A stretch of 64,000 bases of DNA from Misgurnus anguillicaudatus. Taxonomy: Eukaryota; Chordata; Actinopteri; Cypriniformes; Cobitidae. The notes under the pieces were generated by a model. That model did not search any database. It saw only the letters and a list, made by a program, of their open reading frames with translations, and had not been told where the DNA came from. The first letter of the stretch is position 1; every line of letters starts with the position of its first letter. Where the stretch lies: positions 29,786,001 to 29,850,000 of the forward strand of contig NC_073348.2 in the NCBI RefSeq assembly GCF_027580225.2, written 5' to 3'. A program made the position numbers and the translations under genes. This document shows, piece after piece, positions 29,644 through 41,800 of this stretch.

Positions 29644-30329
29644 TGTGAGTTAGACTGTCTTTTCTATCCTGCTAAACTCTTTGTAACTAAAACAATAAAA
29701 GCATCTAGATGGTCTACGTGTGATGCGTTACAATTGCACTTTGACAAATGAAATCATCAACCTGAAAACCACAACAGGAAGAAAATAGTTAAGACAAATG
29801 GTAGGACTGTTCTTATTCTCATTCATTCAATATTTAATGTACATGTATCACATACAAAAAAATACAAACTGATAAATAAGAGAAAACTTGCTGTGGCTCC
29901 TTAACTTTTGTGTCAAAAACTGCTTACAGACATGACAATACTTGCATCCTCAATATATAAGAAATGAAATGCCAACATGAGCAATGTACATATGGGCACT
30001 ATGAAAAATAATTCATAATTATTTTTACTAAAAACTATAAATAAGGGTTATGATGCCATCCTGCTTTGCGACACTTGAGACAAGGTAGTTTTGTTGGAGG
30101 AAAAGACCAAAATATCTCAATATTTATAAATAATTTCACCATGCATTGAGTTAACTAGATCATTGAGTTTAAATACACAAACTGAAACTTATTCTTTTCA
30201 AAGGTTCACAAAAAGGAATGAATGACTTCGCTGCCTGCTTGTCATTCTACATCATATCATTTTAATTGACACATCTACTTTTAGTAGTACTACTAAAAAG
30301 TACTACAATTCTGCTGATATGCTGCTGAA

Positions 30330-30372
30330 CATCTAGGCCTCTTGTACAGATTTAAAGAACTGCTGAAGTGCT
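30330..30372 (-). pseudogene. fossil of ift46 last exon (after Ig copy B)
   Basis: Minus strand reads CAG then FFKSVQEA and a stop, against HFKSVEEGQKS in the living exon at 38824-38916. Confidence 0.7.
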
Positions 30373-30984
30373 TTGAGATTTGCACCTTTCTTTGATGCGT
30401 TGATGTCATTTCCGTTGAACAGGAAGTTAGGTTTAAATAGCCTAAAATAGCCAACGTTTAGTTTCCCTCACAGTCAGAAAGCTGATGAGAAACTGTTTTG
30501 AGTTCTTATGTCTTATAAATGTGAGAGCACAGAGCACACTGGTTTATAGATGTCCTTAAGGCTAACTTAGTATAAGTATCACAGAACCAACACCCCGCAC
30601 AGGGATTAGACTAGTCCTAGACTAAAATAAATGTAAGAGCTGTCCAAACTTAAAAAACAACTTGTACTGACATATCTTAAAGTACACCAGTGCCTTTTGT
30701 TTTGCCTCAAAATGCACATAAGTAATGTTTTTAGTAATGTATGTTTGTTAAAACTAGTTATATTTCCCAATCAGGTCTAGTGCTGTCTTAAGCTAATCCC
30801 TGTCCGGGAAACCACCCCATAAACACACAAACTTTAACATTCCAACATTCTTTACTAAATAGTATTATTCTGCATAATACTATAATAACAATAATTTAAA
30901 GAACCTGGAAAGTATTTTTAAAATTAAATTATAGTAGACTATAACTATACTTTAGTGTAAAATCTGAATCTAAAACCTGCACAT

Positions 30985-31060
30985 TTTTAAATTCAGTAGA
31001 GAATAAAAAGCATGTGGAGCAATGAATTCATTTCTTGTTTACAGGTATGTCCAGTATTCC
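30985..31060 (-). pseudogene. fossil of ift46 penultimate exon (after Ig copy B)
   Basis: Minus strand keeps GAATACTGGACATACCT, coding ILDIPVNKK then a stop. The living exon at 39624-39709 codes ILDIPIYKNRIHSLHVLF. Confidence 0.75.
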
Positions 31061-31544
31061 CACACTATGTCCAGTTTACAGCAGCATTCATTACAGTAAT
31101 AAACACACACAGTCCTCCAATACATAAATGTAACAAATACTGTAGGAGCCATATATGGCAATACTGTGATTAACCATTAGGTGGCAGCATATTTAAATAA
31201 ATAGTACACAGACAGGCGTTTCTGGGTTTTGGTTAAATAGGATACACCTACGACCAAAATCTTATGAAATCTTGCCGGATGAGCGCTGTTTTCATCCTAT
31301 ACTACCCCAAACCTGAACTTAAACCCAACATTTTACAGGATTTAGGCCGTAGCTGTGTATCCCATCTAGCCAGAACTTCTGTTTTCATCCTACCCCCAAT
31401 CTAACCCTAAACCCAACATTTTGCAAGATTTGGCATATCTAGCCAGAATCGTGTTTCTGGACGTTTCTCAGGTCGAAGGCTGCAGCCTCCAGAGGTCGCA
31501 TTTGTAAGCTGTATATTTCATGAAGACTGTCTTATTTCAGATTG

Positions 31545-31947
31545 TTAAAGAGTAACTAAACCCTTATCCAACTTTTTTTAGTTACTGATCTGTAAGAATG
31601 ATGGTTTATTAGAGCTGTTTATTGATTTTAGTAAGTTTTTTGACATTTGGATATAAAGTGTTTCAATACTGCAATATATGGTGTAAAAACGTCTTAGTGC
31701 TGCCCTCTTCAGGTTGAACGGTGACTACTGCAGTTGAATTTTCCTATTGGATGTTGGGTCCAAAAAATGACTCGTGACGTAAGCAGGTTCAAGCTTACCA
31801 CGCCCTTGTTACGATCTCACCACACACTTGTTACGAGCTTAGTTCGTCCCCTCTATCTCTGTTGGGATCTGCCCACTTTACTTGCATTTTTCAAATATTG
31901 CCAGTGGGTGGAGTCAGGCTCTGACCAGGGGTTTAGTTACGCTTTAA
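31545..31947. mobile_element. TTAA-flanked MITE
   Basis: TTAA at 31545-31548 and 31944-31947. Left terminus AGAGTAACTAAACCC matches the inverse of the right terminus GGGTTTAGTTACGCT. Confidence 0.75.
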
Positions 31948-32397
31948 AGACTTTTTCCATGTTTAAGTGCTGTAATTGTGTCCCCAGTGCTTCTGTCAAT
32001 CTAGATAATGTGAAAAATATCAACCCAGTAACTTAGTTTTGATAAACTAATCTCTGCAAGCATGTGAAAAAATTAGGTCACTGAAATTTGGGTCCCTTTG
32101 TGATGCAATAATACTGCCCCTTAATCTGCACTTTCCAACCATGGCACTGCCATTTAGTACAGAGATCAGCTCATTTGCATGTTAAAGGACCTACGCAAAA
32201 ACGGCACATTTTTGCTCACACCTACAAAGTGGCAATTTTAACATGTTATAATAAATGATCTATACGTTATTTTGAGCTATAACTTTACATACACTGTAAA
32301 AAATCTATTTTTTGTTGATCTCCAGTCTACAGTTTGAGGAAATAAGTCTATTAAAATGCACCTAGATCCTAAAATTCTGCTAATACGAATGCTGCTG

Positions 32398-32444
32398 TTT
32401 TTAAGACATCTGGGCCTCTTCTATAGATTTAAAGACCTGTGGAA
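32398..32444 (-). pseudogene. fossil of ift46 last exon (orphan unit)
   Basis: Minus strand reads acceptor CAG then VFKSIEEAQMS and a stop, a second independent relic of the ift46 terminal exon. Confidence 0.7.
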
Positions 32445-32689
32445 GTCCCTTGAAATTGCAGCTTTATTTAATGCTTTGATGTCTTTTCCAGTAGCAGAAA
32501 ATTTAGAATATTCTAATTTGATTGAATTTCATTTTCATAGTGTTCAAATGTTTTATTCTCAACAATTAAAGTTTGTACTGTCAAGTTGCTTTTGAAGCAT
32601 TTGATAAAATAAAAATTTAAAATGAAAATTTCATTATTTTTACAAAGATAAATTACAAAATATGTTTGCAGTTACATGTTAACAAGGTT

Positions 32690-33058
32690 AACAAAATGAC
32701 ACATAATGTGTTAAAAACAACACATAATGTGTTAAATAGTTTAACACAAAGCAATGTGTTAAAATTAACACACCCTGGATGTGTTAAAATTAACACACCC
32801 TGGATGTGTTAATTTTAACACATTGCTTTGTGTTAAACTATTTAACACATTATGTGTTAATTTTAACACATTATGTGTCATTTCGTGCTGATTTAGAGTT
32901 CATATAAATAAAAGGGACAACACAAGATGTGTTAAAACAACACAAAGTGTGTTGTTCTAAAAATAACACAGAGATGTGTTAAATTAAGGACATGACACTA
33001 GATGTGTTGTCCTTAACTAGACACAAGATGTGTTAATTTAACACATTCGTTTTAAGAG
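32690..33058. mobile_element. near-perfect palindrome built of TTAACACAT blocks
   Basis: Arms of about 90 nt (about 32694-32786 and 32795-32885) are nearly exact inverses, centred on the repeated ACACACCCTGGATGTGTT. A second half (to 33058) repeats GATGTGTTAA and GTTGTCC motifs. It inserts in the orphan ift46-derived unit. Confidence 0.75.
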
Positions 33059-33507
33059 TGTACAATCTATTTTTTATCTTTTTTTTTAAACCAATATAAA
33101 TATGTGCACCTCAGTGTATAAACCAAATATGTATATAATTTCTTGAACCCACGTGAACCATGCAGAGGCGCTCCCCAGTGTTGCCACCCTCATAGTTCTC
33201 ATGCCACTCCATAAATAATTTTCTAGATCTGTCACTGATCATTTTCACTGAACAGGAAGTTGGGGTTAAACAGCCTAAAATAGCCAACGTTTAGTTTCCA
33301 TCACAGCCTGCCACATTTTTTTCTTATAAATGTAAGTTTTGTCAATGTTTCAGAGTATAGATGTCCTTGGTATCATAGGTATCACAGAATCAAGAAAGTT
33401 AAAACACACAAACTTTAACATTCCAACTTTTTTACTAAATAGAAAACCAATTTTGCATAATACTATAATAATAATTTACAGGAATTCAAAACTAAAACCT
33501 GCATTTT

Positions 33508-33577
33508 TTTTTTATTCAGTAGAGAATGAAAAGGAGCAGGTAAATTCACATCTTGTTAACAGGTATGTCCAGTATTC
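33508..33577 (-). pseudogene. fossil of ift46 penultimate exon (orphan unit)
   Basis: Minus strand reads GAATACTGGACATACCTG, coding ILDIPVNKM then a stop. Confidence 0.72.
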
Positions 33578-34302
33578 TCACACTTTGCCCAGTTTACAAC
33601 AGCATTCATTACAGTAATAAACACACAGTACTCAAATACATAAATGTAATAGCAAGTACTTGTAGCAGCCAGCCATATATGACGATACTGTGATTGACCA
33701 TTAGGTGGCAGCATATTTAAATAAATAAATGGGTGCACCTGGAGTAGAGGAACAGGTGTTTCTGGGTTGTGGCTAGAACCTTTAAGAAAATTAACCACTT
33801 TTTATGGTAAAAATGTACACTGAAAAAAATGACATAGTACTTTCGTCTTCTTTTCTGTATGAATTTCTAAAAATTCTTAATTTAAGATTTCCTGATAAGC
33901 AAATTTACCTAAGAAAATAAGTGACAAACTAAAAAATTAAGTGATTTTTTACTTAACACAAGCAAAAAAATAAAGTATGTTAATCTGCTCCTGCTTTAAT
34001 ACAAGACACAATTCAGCATTCAAAGTCAGTGTCTGACTGAGACTGACTTCATGGCAACCTCTTTAATTGATATACAGGACCTCTAACAGAGTTTGACATG
34101 CATGACAAACTACAATTGCTCTCCCAAATACCCCGAATGGCATTTATTTAATCAAAGTCTATGACATTCATTAATGGACTGGTTTTGACTTCTTGCACTG
34201 TGCACATCTATTAAACATGACTTTCAAAGCCTAAGTGTTTATTACGACTACAAGATTGTAGCACCAGGAAGTACACAGCAAGTATAAAGTTCAACAAACA
34301 GA

Positions 34303-37300
34303 TTAAGTGACTAATTTGCCTTCATCTTGTGGTTGATCGAGCTGTTCTGCTTGTTTTTCCTGAAGCTTAGATGAGTTGTCGCTGATGCAGGTTGCTTCAG
34401 ATACATTAATCTTATTAGCATCAGGACACGGCCCGAACTCTTCATCTGAGCTGATGGGATACAAAATAGTTGTATTATTGCCTGCTGGTCCAATCTCAGA
34501 GTAACCAAAATCCTCAAGGTGTTTTGCTGCAGCTGAGTCCTGATTGGCCTGTCGTGGTTTAATGAAGTCTTTGTAGACGCATGGCAAAGGAACCACCTCT
34601 TTAATACCAGGTATTTCCTGGAAGACAAGTGTTAAGAGTTACAGACCTTATGATCTGAGGGTGTAAGCTTACATTTCTAAAATAAGTTTTGCAGACAAAA
34701 TTATAATTGTGCATATATAATCATTTCTTGAGGTCAAGGAGTGACAAGAATAGATGGAAACTCATTTAATTCCAGCATCTGTAAGGTTTCATCCTGATAT
34801 GGTTTTTAAACAGAAAGTACACTACAGTATTGTACCTAAATGGTAAACCTACCGTCCCAGTGACAGCATTAGTACCATGTTTTATGACATTTAAGCTGCT
34901 TGATTTATTGACAAGAGTGCATTTCTGTCAATTTTCGGCAAAGGGTATCGTAAAATAATGCATACCCGTGGAACATTTCTCAACCAATCAGAATACAGCA
35001 TTCAACAGATCCGTGGTTAATAAATTTAGAGTATAATGTTGTGTCTAAAAGCATCCACAAATTATATTTTTGGCATTTTCTAAGTAGTTACCCATTGCCT
35101 AGAATTTGCTAAATCTCATTCTTGTCATTTCGTCAAAAAGCTTTTCTGCACAGGAATTGAAACAATATTAAAGGAAGTCCCATCTATTATTACCTCATTG
35201 GCTATTTGGTCCAAGTCATCAATTACAAAAAAAATCTAAAATAAAATTGTTTTGTCTACAAAAGTAATTTCAAACATTTAAACATACACTTTCAGAAGAA
35301 AAGACTTAATGAGAAGCACTTTTTAACATTATTGTAAAGGCCAGTTATATTGTGTATGACTCAAGTGAATTATAAAATGCTACATTAATGTGCAATAAAA
35401 TCGTTTATGAACTCTGATTGTCCATTACCTCATAAATTCCAATGTCAATGTTAACGTCCCCTGTAAAGTAAATCACAAAGTGAGACTATAATTCATGACA
35501 TCTCAGATTTTGTTAATTTTTGAACTATTTGTTTAATGTTTTAATACCTGCTGTAGCGTTGTCATTTTTCCCTTTGCGGCCTAGAACACAAAAAATATGC
35601 GTACAAATCAGCTTTTGACACAAAACATATTACAGTCCATTTAGTCAGCAGTAAATGCATAGCAGGTTTTAGTTATAAAGGTTATGTGGGGAGTTTTTAG
35701 GGAACTACATCTGGTCTTTCTGTGAACTGTTGCAGAAGACTTAGTAAGAATACATGACGATGGGCCATTGAATTATAAGGAAAATAATGCACACCCAAGG
35801 TGCAATGTGGCACGACGCGACGCGGGTGTGCATTATTTTCAAATAATTCTAAGGACCTGAGTCAATTATTCCTATTTTTACACATTTTACACTGAAGATT
35901 TCTCAGCCAATCAGAATACAGCATTCAACAGACCCATGGTAAAAAGAACAATTAAAGTTGAGCTGTAGACATTACATGATATTATTCAAAATAGGAGTCC
36001 TTGCATAAAGCAGATGTCTAGAAGAATAACACTTATGAATGTCCCAGACAGCAGACGACTCTGGGCTTGATCTGCACCAGATCCAGGCCGAAGTCAGCGG
36101 ATCTGGTGCGGCTCCAGCCCCTAGTTGTCTGCTGTCTATGTTAGTGTAGGCTACTTGAAAAAAGTAAATCTTACAGTGACAGTATTTGATAATGCCGAAG
36201 AACACAATAGACAGCCCCAAAATGGTGATGATTGAGAGTCCACTTGGAAACAAAACCTGACTAATAGTCAAATTGCTGTTATCATGTATGAGGGAAGGAG
36301 TTGAGGTTTTACCTTGACAGAAAAACGAAAGTAGAACATTGTTTAATGCTTCTTTATATTCACAGTCTTGAAAATGTGCAAGTCAACTTTTCTGGTGAAC
36401 AAAACCTTAAGTCTTTAAATGTAAAATAAAGGTAATTTTTATTAATGTTCTGTTAAAATATGATACTCACAGTCCATGCAGCATTTCTCACAGGTAACAT
36501 TTGTGTGTGTTTCTGATTTTCCATATGCATTTGTCGCCACACAACTGTATTTTCCATCATCTGATCTGATCATATTGCTGATGTTTAGAGTCTGGTTGTT
36601 TTTGCTCAATGAGTGTCTGCTGTCTTCTAGAATGGGAGAATCTTCTTTCTTCCACATTATGTGTGTAAATGTCGCGGTCACTTCACATGTGAGAGACACT
36701 GACGTGTTGGTGGTGCAGGTGACCACAATTCCTGTTGCATTTGGTGGGTCTTAAAATGAATTGTGAACAAAACATACACTGCAATGAGATCAGGGTTGAT
36801 TGTACAGTAAATGCATTACTTATGAATTAGCAGGAGGAATTTTTGACTTACATGCAATATATAATGTAATGTTGAATGTGTTTAGAATTACACTTCCATT
36901 AACTATAGTTTCCATAAAGACTCCTTCATCCTGTGCTGTCACATTCTCTAAAATGAGAGTGTTATTGTTCAAATAGTAATGAGCTTTTCCACAGCATGGA
37001 CTGTAGTTTGTGGTGTTACCAGTCTCTTTAACAAACTGAAGACAAAGACAGGATTTGTTTAGGTTTTTCCATTCCACTGACTTCAGGTCTGTATGATGAT
37101 CCAGGTTTTCTCCTGTCAGCTCAACTCGACTGTATAATCCCGTCTGCACTGTGACTCCAAGAGTTTCTTTCGCTGTCAAATCAAGGTGTAAATTCTTTTG
37201 TGAAAACAATTTAAGTACATATATGTACAGCATATCTATAGCCTTTAAAACAGGTATTTACTGATTTACTGATCTCAAAATAAATGCATTAATAGCTTAA

Positions 37301-37401
37301 AAATAATTAAAACTCAGAATGAAGGCAAGATAATATGATCAACCGTACTTACCAAAAATATGAAACAGAAAGAGCCAAACAGGAACATAACATCCAGGCA
37401 T
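34303..37401 (-). CDS. Ig-receptor copy C: full transmembrane receptor, CD48/SLAM-type
   Basis: Eight exons on the minus strand: 37353-37401 (signal MPGCYVPVWLFLFHIF, ATG 37399-37401), 36852-37172 (V-like), 36471-36749 (C2-like), 36175-36312 (transmembrane), 35548-35580, 35429-35460, 35194-35235, 34303-34617 (stop 34303-34305). The total is 1,209 nt, 402 aa, with all phases consistent. The V-like domain lacks the canonical disulfide but has NKSCLCL and CCGKA extra cysteines. The C2-like domain has four cysteines, as in SLAM-family C2 domains. The membrane segment is GLSIITILGLSIVFFGIIKY. The tail of about 150 residues has tyrosines in FGYSEIG, CVYKDF and TTILYPIS, none an exact ITIM or ITSM. 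Exon order matches CD2/SLAM genes. The ligand is unknown. Confidence 0.82.
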
Positions 37402-38623
37402 CGTGAGTTAGGCCGTCGTCTTATCCAGCTAACTTAACATTTTATTATCATGTGTAACTAATTCATAAAAGTCTCCATAAATGCATCTAGATGATGTACG
37501 TGTGATGCGCTTCACTTGCAGTTTGACAAATGAAACCTTCCCCCTCAGAATCATCATCCACTGAAAACCACAACAGGAAGATAAAGGGTAAGACAAAGTG
37601 TAGGCGGACGGGGCTGCTCTTATGAAGATTAACTCAGTACTTCATGTACATGTCATGTGTCATAGCAAAACACCATAACATAGAGGACAGTTGTTGTGGT
37701 TCAGTACAATGTTTAAAACACTTGTGTTGTGTTATTGAATTGCATCTGTTAGAGGTTTGGTAATTAAATGGCACACGTAAGTGTAAAAGACTTTCTATGG
37801 TTTTCATGCTAATGCAATGACTGTTAACCCAAACAATAAATGTGTTTATATGTGGGAAGATGTTATGAAAAAGATTCTCTAGTTGTGACCCAGGACCACA
37901 AAACTGTGGTCTTTTGGTAACTTGGGTATAATTGTAGCAATAGCCAACAATACTGCCCTACAAAGGCTAAGTGCAGTATATACGCAAACACTGAAACCAA
38001 GAAAATTACCTTAAAAGTTTTTTACACCAGCCAGTCAAACATGTTACTGTAATTTTGGCACACGTTTCTCTGAAATGTGACAAAATTGAACCAGGACACT
38101 TTGTCACAAGACACAACAGATCTCACAAAGCCCATTTCAACCCTTAACTTTTGACCAAATGCGTAGTTACTGCGCTTTGGCTTTGTAGGGCAGAATACAT
38201 TGTATCGAATTTGTCAGATCATTACACGAGGATACTTTGTAACTTTTCTACCGTTATCATCCAAACCTTTTTTGTGAGTGGATGCAGTTGCTAAAAAGCC
38301 AATTTGGACAACTTTAAACGCGATTTTTCTTTGTACCCAGAGATTCCAGATTTTCATATCGTTGTATCCTAACAAACCATACATTAATGCAAAGCCAATT
38401 TTTTCAACTTTCAGATCTCAATTTAAACTCTGGTTTTGTGGTCAGGGGTCACATTTACTAAGAATGATAAACATGGGTTATGATGCCATCCTGCACTGCA
38501 CCACACTTTGTTGATTTGGTTAACAAGTGGAAATGAACAAATAATGCACTAATAACTTGTCATTTTACATCATATAATATTTTGAGTGACAAACTTCCCA
38601 TCTACAGTTTGCGAAAATAAATC
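37402..38623. other. intergenic between Ig copy C and ift46
   Basis: No gene seen. 37860-38460 has an imperfect inverted repeat around a CAGGACCACAAAACTG / CTCTGGTTTTGTGGTCAGG pair, probably a DNA element. The rest is unique AT-rich sequence shared with the duplicated units. Confidence 0.5.
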
Positions 38624-38629
38624 TTTATT
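38624..38629 (-). promoter_or_regulatory. ift46: ift46 polyadenylation signal
   Basis: TTTATT on the plus strand, AATAAA on the minus strand, about 195 bases after the ift46 stop. Confidence 0.6.
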
Positions 38630-38823
38630 AAAATGCAGTTTGTGTGTTTAACATTATTACAGCCATTATATATTATGAATACTACTGTTCAGACCAAAGA
38701 TATAGAAAATAAGTACAATTTAAAGTATAACAACATATAACAAACTGTTGACACAACAACTTAAAAAAACAAACAGGATGTAAGTAAATAGGCCATGCAC
38801 ATCAAGTCATGAGAAGAGCCATC

Positions 38824-41800
38824 TCAGTCCAAAGTGAGTTTCTCTATTTCAGCAGTGGCTGTATGTGAAGCAGATGGTGTGTCAGACTTCTGGCCCTCTT
38901 CTACAGATTTAAAGTGCTAATCCCAAGAGAAGGAGAAACCAATAGTGAAAAATCACTGATGGAAACAAATGACCTTAAACATATACCATATTTTCCGGAC
39001 TATAAGTCGAACTTTTTTCAAAGTTTGGCGGGTCCTGGAACTTATAGTCAGGTGCGACTTATACGTTAAAATTAATTCATATGAACCAAGAGAAACCATT
39101 ACCGTCTACAACCGCGACAGTCCGCTCTATGCTGCTCCAGTATTTATGTAATTTAATGGATTCAGTGATGTGGAATGACTTCGGCATCTTGTTGAACTTG
39201 ATTTGTCTTATTTTGTTAATTTAGCATATTCAGCCTCCCAGGTATGTTCTGTACAATAGCTGTGTTAGCTGAATAAATGTTAATGTTACCTTAACATGTA
39301 CGTACACCTCTTCGGCCTGTTGTTCTGTGTGCTATTGTTAAATTGAACAACTTGCCTTTCCAGATTAAATGTCTGTTCTTGGGCTTGGATTTTGTTAAAT
39401 GATTTTCTAAATAAATGCGATGTATAGTCCCTTGCGACTTATATATGTTTTTTTCTCTTCAAAATGCTTTTTTGACTGAAGCGACTTATAGTCCGGAGCG
39501 ACTTATAGTCCGGAAAATATGGTAAACACAAACTTTAACATACAAAATACTAAAACAATGATAATTTTCATGATCTAAAAAGTATTTTTAAATGACAAAC
39601 CATTTAGAGTTTCTGAATCTAACCTGTGAGTTTTTGAATTCGGAGTAGAGTGTGAACAGGACGTGAAGGGAGTGAATTCGGTTTTTGTATATAGGTATGT
39701 CCAGTATTCCTAAAACAGTATACAACAGAATGCATCAAACGACACAGGTATTAAATACATATATGTTTTGCAGTGGCGGCTCGTGACTGTTTTTTCCGAG
39801 GGGCGCAAATTCAAAATAAGTGTTCGGAGTGTCGTGTGTTGCTCGTGTTTTCAAAATATGTGTTTGTTGCGTCATGTAAACTGATCCAGAACCATGTGCA
39901 TCACGTGTCCTGTCAAAATAAGTGCCCGATGCACACGCGTCACAACCGTTTATGATAAAAGAGACGTGCTCACGTTCACAAAATACATGGCAGACACTCC
40001 CTTAACAGTAAACTCTATTTACGCATGAGATTATGCGAGTATCTGGCAACCGCAAGCGTTTCTTTTATCATAAACCCTTTAGACGCCTCTGCAGCAGACA
40101 CTTATTTTAACAAGACACGCGATGCGCATAGGTTCACTCGACGTGTCACACACGGTGACTTCATACATGTCGTGACGAACTTTGCATCGTGCGCCCTCAA
40201 AAAAAGAAGTCACCGGCAGCCACTGATGTTTTTCCTATAGCTCAACTGGTAAAGCATTGTATTATTTATTAGTGACCCAGCTCATAGGTTCATTACAGAC
40301 CTTGTAATGCACTGTAAGTTGCTTTAGGTAAAAACGTCTGCATAAAAAATGCAAAATGTAACAAATAAAAAATGTACCAACTTACCACAAATAATGTCGA
40401 CATACGTTGCCAAATCACAGTCTATGTCTGCTGTGGGCAGATTTACCTGGTGCATAGGCAAGTAAATATAATGAATATGACACAAAGATGATATGATTAA
40501 AATGTATATTACTTGAAAGCTAACCTTTCCCAAAAGCTCCTCAAATTCAGGTGGCCACTCCTGCATCAGGCTGTCAATGTCTGGCATTGGTCTGTGGAAA
40601 CACCCAAGACTTTAGTTACAAAACGACTTGGTTCAAAGCACGTAGGTTATTCATTAGGTTCTTGCCTGGTGTAGTGTACGGTAGCTGGAGGTTTGGACCG
40701 ATGCAGTTCACTAATGCTCTCGATCCAGTTATCTATAGCTTTGGGATTTTTTTCAGGGTTTTCAATGCTCTTAACTTTTACTTCCTGTGAAAAAGATGTG
40801 CATCACATTCTCAAATCTATTCTCAGCTGTATAAATGCATATGAGATTCTGTATTGAGTGTATTGCGTAGTCTCACAGTGGCATTGTGTTGTTTGCTGTT
40901 TTCAGACAGCCACAAGGAGAGCACCGTGGGATCTGACTGCTTTGTGCACGGCTCATCCAGAACCAGGAGACCCAAATTATCTGGCTTGCCATCTGGTCGC
41001 GGCACCTGCGGATAAAAGAAAAACTTTACAGAAAAGTTTCAATTGAAATTTGGAGACCGTCATTTACAGGTCAAACGCTTAGGTCCGAGAGGTGTCACTT
41101 ACTTTGAGAAAAGCATCAATATCCCCCACAGCTGGAATAAAGTCAGGGATGAAAGGCTTTAATTTGTGGTCAAGGTCTATCGTCTGTGGGGTGTATCTTA
41201 AAGAAACACAACACATCATTATTAACCGTAAGAACCAGGTAAAATGTGATCTATAAGTGATGGGTCCATATTTATTTGGAAATTTCATTTTACACGTATA
41301 GATGTATTTTTAAATGTGATAAAGTTCGTGGTAGGACCTTTGAAGTAGGATAAAGTTGTGGCAGGACCTTTTCTTACCGTGTGATGTACTGAAACAGCTC
41401 TTTGATCTCTGCTGTCACAGGAAGATGATCATAATCTGCTGGGTCATATGCGCTGTGAGAAATCATGCACACATATGTTCACATTACTTTATCCCATGAT
41501 AAAATAGTACATTGTTTTTAAGATGAACTGATAACTATAATGCTCCTAGTAGTTTCTATAAATACATGACTGATACTCAAAAACAAATAGTTTCTTATGG
41601 AACAAACTCATAAATATTTTTCACATAGTAAAAAATGTGCCAGCTAATGACAGTTATCTCTTAAATAGGGCATCCCACCCTTCCAAAGCAGACCCAGGCT
41701 CCCCTTCCTCTTCGTCCGACTCTGTGTCATCAGAATCATCATCTTCGTCGTCATCATCGTCATCTTCCTCCTCCTCTTCCTCATCATCATTAGTACCACG

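Larger units (their letters stand above)
23630..37600 (-). repeat. tandem segmental duplication: Ig-receptor genes plus ift46 3' end
   Basis: Three Ig-receptor units (A about 23.6-27.3 kb, B about 27.5-31.2 kb, C from about 34.0 kb) share exon order, intron text and flanks. For example, CTCTAACAGAGTTTGACAT at 34079 recurs with changes at 23680. Downstream of the Ig genes lie dead copies of the ift46 last exons (30.33, 31.0, 32.4 and 33.5 kb). An ift46-like block at 32.3-33.98 kb has no Ig gene next to it, so at least four units once existed. Confidence 0.85.
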
